Of a DNA stretch of 20,571 bases, positions 14,474-20,571 are shown piece by piece; position 1 is the first letter of the stretch; every line of letters starts with the position of its first letter. A program made the translations under genes and the position numbers. The stretch lies in NCBI GenBank assembly GCA_044236545.1, contig JBIIGI010000046.1, positions 1 to 20,571 of the forward strand, in the 5' to 3' direction. The notes under the pieces are model-generated. The model had not been told where the DNA came from, searched no databases, and saw nothing but the letters and a program-made list of their open reading frames with translations. Origin of the DNA: UBA6821 sp044236545 (lineage in GTDB: Bacteria > Verrucomicrobiota > Verrucomicrobiia > Chthoniobacterales > UBA6821).

Positions 14474-15023
14474 AGCCGGAGGTGAAATGTTGAGAGCCGG
14501 AAGCGTCGGGATGCGAATGGAGGTTCCTCGCTGTTTTCAGTGGGTAAAGAAGGAAGACAGGGGAAAATCTGGAACTCAAGAACTCAGGAAAAGAAACGGA
14601 GGGAAGTAGGATTTGTACCACCGAGGACCGCCGAGTGGCGGGAGGCACGGTTTAGCCTGCGCGGTAACACAGCCTGTCAGGGCGAGGTGAGCGGGAGCGC
14701 GCGAGGCAATCAGTCGAGGCCCATCCAAGGATCTGAAAAAGAGAGGGACCGTATGGAGATCAGAGAGTGGCATTCCTGATCCATCCTGACCGAGCCGATG
14801 ACTCCTCCGCCCCGATCTCCTCTGCATTTCGTGAATTTTCCATCAACTCTCTTCCTGATTTGGCAGGCCCGGCCGTTGCTACGCATCCGTTACGGCTGAG
14901 TTCCAGATTATTTACCTTTCCCCTCTGATCCCTCTGGGGTCAAAGGGCACCCACTCAAAATAGCGAAGAACCCGGATGGATGAACCCCGCGGTCTCGCAT
15001 GAACCCGGACCCTCCCTTCCCCT
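14474..15023. other. Gene-free 550-bp spacer with short repeats
   Basis: No credible gene lies here. The two open frames of about 80 codons are low-complexity and resemble no family. Visible structure includes an 8-base direct repeat with a GAACTCA core (14572-14578 and 14580-14586). A perfect 5-bp hairpin with a GAGT loop lies at 14628-14641, inside the phrase ACCACCGAGGACCGCCGAG. A tandem TCCTGA pair lies near 14765-14780. A 7-bp stem (one G-T pair) with a TCT loop is at 14926-14942, flanked by CCCTC and AAGGG. The last is about 80 bp beyond the stop of the saccharopine dehydrogenase-family gene. No tRNA-like fold was recognised by eye. Confidence 0.55.
14926..14942 (-). terminator. Possible 3' hairpin beyond the saccharopine dehydrogenase-family gene
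   Basis: TGATCCC, TCT, GGGGTCA forms a 7-bp stem with one G-T pair and a 3-nt loop. It lies downstream of the gene that ends at 15024 on the minus strand. The bases that follow on that strand are purine-rich rather than a T-run, so intrinsic termination is doubtful. Confidence 0.25.
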
Positions 15024-16250
15024 TCAGAGCGCCGTCACTTCCCGTTTTTCCACAAAGACAGGAAGGCCTTCCTGGGTAAAACGGCCCATCAACTCCGTGG
15101 GATCCAGCGCCTCGGGCATCATCACGCCACGCTCCGGAATCCTCCCCTCGGCAAGGAGGCGCGCGGCGATGGCCGGCGGGATGCCGGTCTGCACCAGCGT
15201 GAGGGAGTAGCCGTGCTTTTCATAGGCCCGCCTGTGGTTGTCCATGGTATGGACGAAATACTCGACGGGCCTGCCGCCGCTGGTTCCCCTCACCTCTGTT
15301 CCAACGCAGGAGTAGCCTTCGACGGTGGCCCCGAGTTGGGCCGGTTTGGGGAGATTGGCACTGGCGACACGGACGGGGGAGACCTCGACGCCGTCCACCT
15401 TGACCTTTTTCCAGGTATCGAGATTCAGCAGTGCCAGCGACTTGGAGATCTGGCAGACCTTCTCGGAGAGACTGTATTTGAAGACGGAGTAGTTCACCCC
15501 CTTTTCGACAAACGGGGGGTAAAGGCCGAGGCTCACCCCCTCCTCGTGCGCCACGGCGTAGGTTTTCTGAAGTCCGATCGGATCGGGAAAACGGACCCAC
15601 TCAACCTCGGTTTCCAACGGTCTGCCGCTGACCACGCGCCCTTCCCTGACAAAGTAGGGGGTGGCGCCGAGTTCCTCGAAGAATGTCTCCGGGGAGAAAA
15701 GCACGGCAAAGCGGTAACCGCGGACCTCCGCATTGTCGGCATCCAGAACACGGATGCTCGATGCCGTGTCCAGGCGGTCCATCGCCCACCGCGCAAAGAC
15801 ATTCACCGCGCCGGGATCCATGCCCATGCAGAGGAGTCCGAGGAGCCCCTTCTCGAGATACTTCCCGTGAAATGCCTCGATCTCAGCCTCGAAGGAGTTT
15901 TTTCCGGGGCGCTTCACGCCTGGAGGCGAGTAGATGTCGGCCGCCATGTCGAGGTAGTGCGATCCCGCCATCCAGCAGGCCTCGAGCACGGAATGGTTGG
16001 TCTGGCAGGTGCAGGCGTTGCAGGTGACCGAGACGCCGTGTTCGCGCATGGTGGCCGCGAGTTTTCCGGTGTGGAGGGCGTTGATCCGGCAGACCTGAAA
16101 GCGGCCCTTAGGGTAGCGGGAGGCAAGTTCCTCGGCAAAGCGGGTGTCGAGATCAGCCAGAATGATTCGCTCAAAACAGTCGTACCCGTGGAGTTTCTGC
16201 CCGATGACCGAGCCGACTCCGCCGATGCCGATGACCATTGCGCACGCCAT
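15024..16250 (-). CDS. Saccharopine dehydrogenase-family oxidoreductase
   Basis: A 408-residue NAD(P)-binding protein of the saccharopine reductase/carboxynorspermidine dehydrogenase superfamily. The Rossmann start is MVIGIGGVGSVIG (5-17), with acidic residues after the second strand (ADLD, 32-35). Further family marks are the region around NACTCQTNHSVLEAC, then SHYLDMAAD, then GMDPGAVNVFARWA, in the same order as in polyamine-forming carboxynorspermidine dehydrogenases and lysine-pathway saccharopine reductases. The length fits carboxynorspermidine dehydrogenase (about 400 residues). No decarboxylase or lysine gene is adjacent, so the substrate is unresolved. It stands alone, divergent from a GT2 gene and followed by a 550-bp spacer. 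A TTATAC about 50 bp upstream (16306-16301, minus strand) could be its -10 box. A second in-frame ATG lies at residue 5. Confidence 0.82.
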   Translation of the reverse strand: MACAMVIGIGGVGSVIGQKLHGYDCFERIILADLDTRFAEELASRYPKGRFQVCRINALHTGKLAATMREHGVSVTCNACTCQTNHSVLEACWMAGSHYLDMAADIYSPPGVKRPGKNSFEAEIEAFHGKYLEKGLLGLLCMGMDPGAVNVFARWAMDRLDTASSIRVLDADNAEVRGYRFAVLFSPETFFEELGATPYFVREGRVVSGRPLETEVEWVRFPDPIGLQKTYAVAHEEGVSLGLYPPFVEKGVNYSVFKYSLSEKVCQISKSLALLNLDTWKKVKVDGVEVSPVRVASANLPKPAQLGATVEGYSCVGTEVRGTSGGRPVEYFVHTMDNHRRAYEKHGYSLTLVQTGIPPAIAARLLAEGRIPERGVMMPEALDPTELMGRFTQEGLPVFVEKREVTAL

Positions 16251-16300
16251 GAGATGAAAAAGTGGGGGTGGGGGATTGCCGTGGAAGACAAAGACCGCCG

Positions 16301-16306
16301 GTATAA
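16301..16306 (-). promoter_or_regulatory. Candidate -10 box for the saccharopine dehydrogenase-family gene
   Basis: TTATAC on the minus strand, about 50 bp before the ATG at 16250, is the best -10 match in the 154-bp divergent gap. No convincing -35 box at 16-18 bp spacing was seen. On the plus strand, TTGACC at 16358-16363 resembles a -35 box for the GT2 gene, but its -10 partner is poor. Confidence 0.25.
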
Positions 16307-16404
16307 CCTACTACAGGAAAGCCCCCCGGCAAATTGGACAGTGAACCCCGGCGATCCTTGACCTGATGGGGACCTTCCGGTTTTCTGTATCTTTGCCAGC
16401 CTCC

Positions 16405-17349
16405 ATGATTTCCATCACCATCCCGATCTACAACGAGCACGGCGCGATCGAGGCTCTCTTTGCCAAGATCAAGGAGGTCATGGACCGTCTGGGCCGGCCC
16501 TACGAGGTGATCTTCGTGAACGACGGCAGCACGGACGGGAGCGCCGCCATGCTCGACGGTCTCGCCGACAGGAACCCCGAGGCGAAGGTGGTTCATTTCC
16601 GCAGGAATTTCGGCCAGACGGCCGCGATGATGGCCGGCTTCGACCATGCCTCCGGATCGGTGATCATTCCGATGGATGGAGACTACCAGAATGATCCCGA
16701 GGACATTCCCAAGATGCTCGCCAAGCTGGAGGAGGGATACGACGTCTGCTCCGGATGGCGCCGCGATCGTCAGGACAACGCCCTGCAGCGGAATCTCCCG
16801 AGCATGATGGCCAACAAGCTGATCTCCAGGATTTCGGGTGTCCGGCTCCATGACTTCGGATGCTCGCTGAAGGCCTACCGCGCGGAGGTGGTGAAGGATG
16901 TGCGTCTCTACGGCGAGATGCACCGCTTCCTTCCGATCTACGCCAAGTGGCATGGCGCCCGCATCACGGAGATTCCCGTGAATCATTTCGCCCGCAAGAC
17001 CGGCAACTCGAAGTACGGTCTTGAGCGCGTGCTGAAGGTCATCCTCGACCTGGTGACGGTGAAGTTCCTCGACAAGTACATGATGAAGCCGATGTATCTC
17101 TTCGGGTTCTGGGGCTTCATCTTCTTCGTCGCCTCGCTGCTCTTCGTGGTCTGGACCTTTGTCATGAGGACGCGCGGTTACTACTACACGCAGACCCCGC
17201 TTCCGATGATGGCGGTCTTTTCCTTCATGACGGGAATGATCTGCGTGCTGATGGGGCTGCTCGCTGAGATGATCACGCGCACCTTCCACGAGAGTCAGAA
17301 CAAGTCGATCTACCTGGTGAAGGAAACCAGGAATTTCACGGCGCGCTGA
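16405..17349 (+). CDS. GT2 glycosyltransferase, polyprenyl-phosphate sugar synthase-like
   Basis: A 314-residue membrane-bound family 2 glycosyltransferase like GtrB, ArnC or dolichyl-phosphate mannose synthase. These move a sugar from a nucleotide donor to undecaprenyl phosphate at the inner membrane face. The GT-A core has ITIPIYNE (residues 4-11), FVNDGSTDGS (37-46), the metal-binding DGDYQNDPED (91-100), DFGCSLKAYR (150-159) and GEMHRF (170-175). Two C-terminal membrane helices are at about 231-253 and 268-290. The frame could start at 16366, but the first 13 residues there precede the conserved strand and look non-native, so the ATG at 16405 is preferred. The stop overlaps the asnB start in a TGATG. 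The donor sugar is unknown. A role in surface or exopolysaccharide assembly is inferred from the genes that follow. Confidence 0.9.
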   Translation: MISITIPIYNEHGAIEALFAKIKEVMDRLGRPYEVIFVNDGSTDGSAAMLDGLADRNPEAKVVHFRRNFGQTAAMMAGFDHASGSVIIPMDGDYQNDPEDIPKMLAKLEEGYDVCSGWRRDRQDNALQRNLPSMMANKLISRISGVRLHDFGCSLKAYRAEVVKDVRLYGEMHRFLPIYAKWHGARITEIPVNHFARKTGNSKYGLERVLKVILDLVTVKFLDKYMMKPMYLFGFWGFIFFVASLLFVVWTFVMRTRGYYYTQTPLPMMAVFSFMTGMICVLMGLLAEMITRTFHESQNKSIYLVKETRNFTAR

Positions 17350-19250
17350 TGTGCGGGATCGCGGGATTCGTTGCACCCCGTGATGCGGGTGACCGGCAGA
17401 TCCTTGAGAGAATGACCCGTGCGCTGGCCCATCGCGGGCCGGATGCCGAGGGGTATGTTGTCCTCCCCGATTCGGGAGTCCACCTCGGCCATCGACGCCT
17501 CTCCATCGTCGATCTCTCCGGGGGTGCCCAGCCGATGTCGACTGCGGACGGGAACCTCACCATTGTCTTCAACGGCGAGATCTACAACCATGCCGATCTC
17601 CGCGAGGAACTACAGGCCAAAGGGCACCGATTCCTGACGGATCACTCCGACACCGAGGTGCTGCTCAACGGCTACCGCGAGTGGGGCGAGGGGATGCTGG
17701 ATCGCCTGAACGGCATGTTTGCCTTTGCCATTTACGATCAGGCGCGGGGCACCCTCTTCCTGGCGCGTGACCGCTTCGGAAAGAAGCCGCTCTATTGGTT
17801 CCAACGGGGTGGTGTCTTTGCCTTCGCCTCGGAGCTGACGGCTCTCCTTCATCATCCGGCGGCCCCTGTCAGTGAATCGGCCATCGCGCTGAAAAAATAC
17901 TTCGCCTACGGCTACATCCCTGCGCCCCTCTCCGCGATCGAGGGGATCCGGAAGCTTCCGGGTGGGTGGTGCGGCACCTTCTCGATTTCCAGCGGTGCTT
18001 GGGCGCCCCGCCGTTGGTGGGAGTTCCGACTGGAGGCCTCCGACGAGGAGGTGACTCCGGCGCGCTGCGAAGCCTGGTTCTCGGAATTGAGGGAGGTTCT
18101 CGACCGTGCCGTGAAGCGGCGGTTGGTGGCCGATGTGCCGGTGGGTGTCTTCCTCAGCGGGGGGATCGATTCCTCCGCGGTGGCGGCCCTGGCGGCGCGT
18201 CATCTTCCCGCAGGGAGGCTGCGCACCTTCAGCATCGGCTTCACCGATCCGACCTTCGACGAGCTTCCGTATGCGCGCGAAGCCGCCGCCTTCATCGGGT
18301 GCGCCCACGAGAGCGAGATCCTGGACCTGTCGCGGGCGAGGGAGTTGCTTCCCGGTCTGCTCTCGCGGCTCGACGAGCCGATGGGGGACGGCTCGATCCT
18401 GCCGACATGGCTGCTCTGCGGCTTCACCCGCCGCCATGTCACGGTGGCCCTGGGTGGCGATGGAGGGGATGAACTCTTCGCCGGATACGATCCCTTCAAG
18501 GCGCTGGGTAAGGCCGCGCTCTACGACAAGCTTGTTCCCAAGGCGCTTCACCCCGCGATCCGCCTCCTCGCATCGCGACTGCCCGTCTCTCACGCCAACA
18601 TCAGCCTGGATTTCAAAATCAAGCGGACGCTCAGGGGGCTCTCCCACCCAGCCAGCTACCGCCTTCCGGTCTGGATGGGCCCTCTGGAGCCCTCGCAGAT
18701 CGATGCCTATTTCGGGGATCACACCGCGCCCGAAGAGCTCTACAGCGAGGCGATCGGGGCGTGGGAGGCCGCCGGGGAACATGCCGATCCGGTCGACCGG
18801 ACGCTCCAGTTCTTCACGCGACTCTACATGCAGGACCAGATCCTCGCCAAGGTGGACAGGGCCAGCATGCTTCACGGACTCGAGGCCCGCTCCCCATTCC
18901 TCGATCTGGAAGTGGTCAACTTCGCCCGTCGGCTACCCCATTCGGTGAAACTCCGCGGCGGCACGACCAAGTGGATCCTGAAGAAGGCGCTGGAGCCGCT
19001 GCTTCCGGCCTCGATCCTTTACCGTAAGAAAAAGGGCTTCGGCACGCCGATCGGTTCCTGGATCCGTGAGGGGGCCATCGTGCCGCAGATCCCGGGAGGG
19101 GAGGCGGGATCGCTGCTCCGTGAGTCGCTGGCATCGCATCGTGCGGGTCGGAGCGACGAGCGCCTCTTCCTCTGGTGCCAGCATGTGCTGGCGGCCTGGC
19201 GCATAGAGCTTTCAGGGCGTTCGGGGATCACCGCGCATTCCCCATCGTGA
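17349..19250 (+). CDS. asnB: Glutamine-hydrolysing asparagine synthetase (AsnB type)
   Basis: A 633-residue two-domain amidotransferase. The N-terminal glutaminase domain has the nucleophile Cys2 (MCGIAGF), GHRRLSIVDLS (47-57), NGEIYNH (75-81) and TEVLL (102-106). The synthetase domain has the PP-loop SGGIDSS (270-276), followed by LDEPMGDGSILP and LGGDGGDELFAGY. The reaction is ATP-dependent transfer of glutamine nitrogen to aspartate or, in polysaccharide loci, possibly to a sugar acid. All catalytic motifs are intact and the length is usual for the bacterial AsnB/exosortase-associated group. Its place between two glycosyltransferases, with stop/start overlaps on both sides (TGATG at 17347-17351, GTGA at 19247-19250), points to a surface-polysaccharide role rather than bulk asparagine supply. 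The true acceptor is open. Confidence 0.93.
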   Translation: MCGIAGFVAPRDAGDRQILERMTRALAHRGPDAEGYVVLPDSGVHLGHRRLSIVDLSGGAQPMSTADGNLTIVFNGEIYNHADLREELQAKGHRFLTDHSDTEVLLNGYREWGEGMLDRLNGMFAFAIYDQARGTLFLARDRFGKKPLYWFQRGGVFAFASELTALLHHPAAPVSESAIALKKYFAYGYIPAPLSAIEGIRKLPGGWCGTFSISSGAWAPRRWWEFRLEASDEEVTPARCEAWFSELREVLDRAVKRRLVADVPVGVFLSGGIDSSAVAALAARHLPAGRLRTFSIGFTDPTFDELPYAREAAAFIGCAHESEILDLSRARELLPGLLSRLDEPMGDGSILPTWLLCGFTRRHVTVALGGDGGDELFAGYDPFKALGKAALYDKLVPKALHPAIRLLASRLPVSHANISLDFKIKRTLRGLSHPASYRLPVWMGPLEPSQIDAYFGDHTAPEELYSEAIGAWEAAGEHADPVDRTLQFFTRLYMQDQILAKVDRASMLHGLEARSPFLDLEVVNFARRLPHSVKLRGGTTKWILKKALEPLLPASILYRKKKGFGTPIGSWIREGAIVPQIPGGEAGSLLRESLASHRAGRSDERLFLWCQHVLAAWRIELSGRSGITAHSPS

Positions 19251-20371
19251 GAATCCTAGTCCTCAACTACGAGCATCCGCCCCTCGGCGGAGGCGGCGGC
19301 AGACTGGCTGCGAAGGTCGCCTCTGGACTGGTGAGGCGCGGCCATCAGGTCCGGATCGTGACGGCCGGGATGCCGCATCTGCCCCTTGAATCGGAGGAGG
19401 AGGGGATCGAAGTGAGGCGTCTGCGCGCCTTCCGTCGCCGCGAGGACACCTGCAGCGTTCCCGAGATGGCGGCCTGGGTGATGCGGGCGATTCCCGCAGC
19501 CATCGCCGAAGTGCATCGATGGAAGCCCGATGTCATCCATGCCCACTTCGCCGTGCCGACCGGAGCCGTCGCATGGGCGGTGCACAAGGTCACCGGGGTT
19601 CCCTATGTGCTGACTGCGCATCTGGGTGATGTGCCGGGAGGCGTTCCGGAACAGACGGGTAACATGTTCCGCTGGATCAAACCATTCACGGTGCCGATCT
19701 GGAGAGATGCCGCGGCCACGACGGCCGTCAGTAGTTTCGTGGCGGGACTTGCGAACGACGCTTACGGGGTGCGCCCCAAGATCATCCTCAACGGGATCGA
19801 GTTGCCGGCGACTCCGGAATTGAAGCGGCCGGAGATTCCGCGGCTCCTGATGGTCGGGAGGATGAGCGTGCAGAAAAACCCTCTCGCCGCAGTCCGGGCC
19901 CTTGCCCTGTTGAAGGATCTGCCTTGGACGATGTCGGTGATCGGCGACGGGCCTCTTCTTGCCGGGATGCGTACCGAGACGGAACGGCTCGGCCTCGCCT
20001 CCCGGATCGAGTTCCGTGGATGGGCCACGGCCGCCGAGGTTTCGGCGGAGATGGGAAATTCCTCAATCCTGGTGATGCCCTCCCTCTCCGAGGGGTTGCC
20101 GATGGTCGCGGTTGAAGCCCTGACCCATGGCATTGCCATCGTCGGAAGCAGGATCGGCGGACTCTCGGATGTGGTCGAGGAGGGGGGCAATGGGCGCCTC
20201 TTTGAACTGGATTCGGGAGCAGAGGGTCTCGCCCAGGCCCTCAAGCCGTTGCTGGAAGATCCGGTTGCGCTGCTTCGCGCCCGGGAGGCATCACTGGCCA
20301 TGATGCCGAGGTTTGATTTGGAGGGCGCGCTGGATGCCTACGAGCAGGTTTTGAACGATGTCTCCAAATGA
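19247..20371 (+). CDS. GT4 family glycosyltransferase
   Basis: A 374-residue retaining GT-B glycosyltransferase that uses a nucleotide sugar to extend a surface or exopolysaccharide in the cytoplasm. The N-terminal domain starts RILVLNYEHPPLGGGGG (residues 2-18), the family glycine-rich acceptor-side loop. The donor half starts near LLMVGRMSVQKN (200-211) and holds VIGDGP (231-236) and the E-x7-E motif SEGLPMVAVE (E282 and E290). The frame is open for 24 codons further upstream, but that stretch lies inside asnB. The GTG at 19247 puts the conserved strand at the very N-terminus and couples the gene to asnB through GTGA. It is followed by cutA with an ATGA overlap. The sugar specificity cannot be read. 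Confidence 0.9.
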   Translation: MRILVLNYEHPPLGGGGGRLAAKVASGLVRRGHQVRIVTAGMPHLPLESEEEGIEVRRLRAFRRREDTCSVPEMAAWVMRAIPAAIAEVHRWKPDVIHAHFAVPTGAVAWAVHKVTGVPYVLTAHLGDVPGGVPEQTGNMFRWIKPFTVPIWRDAAATTAVSSFVAGLANDAYGVRPKIILNGIELPATPELKRPEIPRLLMVGRMSVQKNPLAAVRALALLKDLPWTMSVIGDGPLLAGMRTETERLGLASRIEFRGWATAAEVSAEMGNSSILVMPSLSEGLPMVAVEALTHGIAIVGSRIGGLSDVVEEGGNGRLFELDSGAEGLAQALKPLLEDPVALLRAREASLAMMPRFDLEGALDAYEQVLNDVSK

Positions 20372-20571
20372 CGCACCCCACCCCCCGTCTGAAATTGATC
20401 CTGACCACCTTCGCCGATGAGGAGTCTGCCCGGGTTGTCGTGCGGCGCCTGCTTGAAGAGCGCCTGATTGCATGCGCCAACCTGCTGCCGGGGGCCCGGT
20501 CACTCTACCGATGGAAGGGTGGGATCGAGGAGTCGTCCGAGATGATCGTCCTCCTGAAGACTGGGAGCGCC
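20368..20571 (+). CDS. cutA: CutA-like divalent cation tolerance protein, 5' part
   Basis: The first 68 codons of a CutA family protein are present and the rest is cut by the window edge. CutA proteins are small (about 105-115 residue) trimeric cytoplasmic proteins linked to copper and divalent-cation tolerance, though their exact role is unsettled. Family marks are LILTTFADEESARVVVRRLL (residues 10-29), ERLIACANLLPG (31-42), SLYRWKG (45-51) and the E-x-I-V-L-L-K-T strand at the edge. The ATG overlaps the GT4 stop (ATGA at 20368-20371), so cutA rides on the same message as the glycosyltransferases. The call is firm despite truncation. Confidence 0.9.
   Translation, partial: MTHPTPRLKLILTTFADEESARVVVRRLLEERLIACANLLPGARSLYRWKGGIEESSEMIVLLKTGSA

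Noticed and set aside
14540..14827. Two overlapping open frames of about 80 codons in the spacer
   Set aside because: They are low complexity, resemble no family, and contain repeat-derived phrases. They are not credible genes.
15213..16361. 382-codon open frame antisense to the saccharopine dehydrogenase-family gene
   Set aside because: It shows only shadow composition and no motif; the minus-strand protein is clearly a family member.
17610..18875. 421-codon open frame antisense to asnB
   Set aside because: It is a shadow of a gene whose catalytic motifs are all intact on the plus strand.
19175..19246. 24-codon upstream extension of the GT4 gene
   Set aside because: It overlaps the asnB 3' end with unrelated residues. 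The GTG at 19247 places the conserved first strand at the N-terminus.
1..20571. CRISPR arrays, insertion sequences, tRNA or rRNA genes, phage modules
   Set aside because: No regularly spaced repeats, transposase motifs, cloverleaf-like segments or phage proteins were seen. Composition is uniform apart from the gaps noted.

Overview
The window is a dense run of housekeeping and envelope genes from a high-GC Gram-negative bacterium. It holds 17 protein-coding genes: 15 complete and one cut at each edge. No tRNA, rRNA, CRISPR array, insertion sequence or phage gene was seen. The elongasome set (MreB, MreC, MreD, PBP2) indicates a rod-shaped, peptidoglycan-building cell. Most starts lack a good Shine-Dalgarno sequence, many genes overlap by 1-4 bp, and the non-coding gaps contain short-word repeats. 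Together these suggest a member of the PVC group, most likely Verrucomicrobiota. That placement is an inference at moderate-to-low confidence, because no phylogenetic marker search was possible.

Left block (1-6761, minus strand). Read 5' to 3' on its own strand, the order is mreB, mreC, mreD, mrdA (PBP2), rng (RNase G/E), then the start of a secreted protein that runs off the left edge. The mre genes and mrdA form one transcription unit for lateral-wall synthesis. rng follows after a strikingly AT-rich 155-bp leader, and a 161-bp hairpin-rich gap follows rng.

Middle block (7033-12816, plus strand). Divergent from mreB lies an uninterrupted chain: tmk, holB, proB, an ABC-2 type permease, a membrane-anchored TPR-like protein, a metallophosphoesterase and a family 9 glycosyltransferase. 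Nearly every junction is a stop/start overlap. It mixes dTTP supply, the DNA polymerase clamp loader, proline synthesis, membrane transport and surface glycan assembly.

Right block (12875-20571). uvrC is convergent to the chain and encodes a compact UvrC. A 550-bp gene-free stretch with short repeats follows. Next is a lone saccharopine dehydrogenase-family gene on the minus strand. Divergent from it is a second coupled plus-strand unit: a polyprenyl-phosphate type GT2 glycosyltransferase, a glutamine-dependent asparagine synthetase-like amidotransferase, a GT4 glycosyltransferase, and cutA, which is cut by the right edge. The first three look like part of a surface or exopolysaccharide pathway.

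I found no convincing undescribed multi-gene system. The points most worth a second look are the structured AT-rich leader of rng, the UvrC that lacks the segment between its UVR and RNase H parts, the permease/TPR pair without an ATPase gene, and the repeat-bearing 550-bp spacer.
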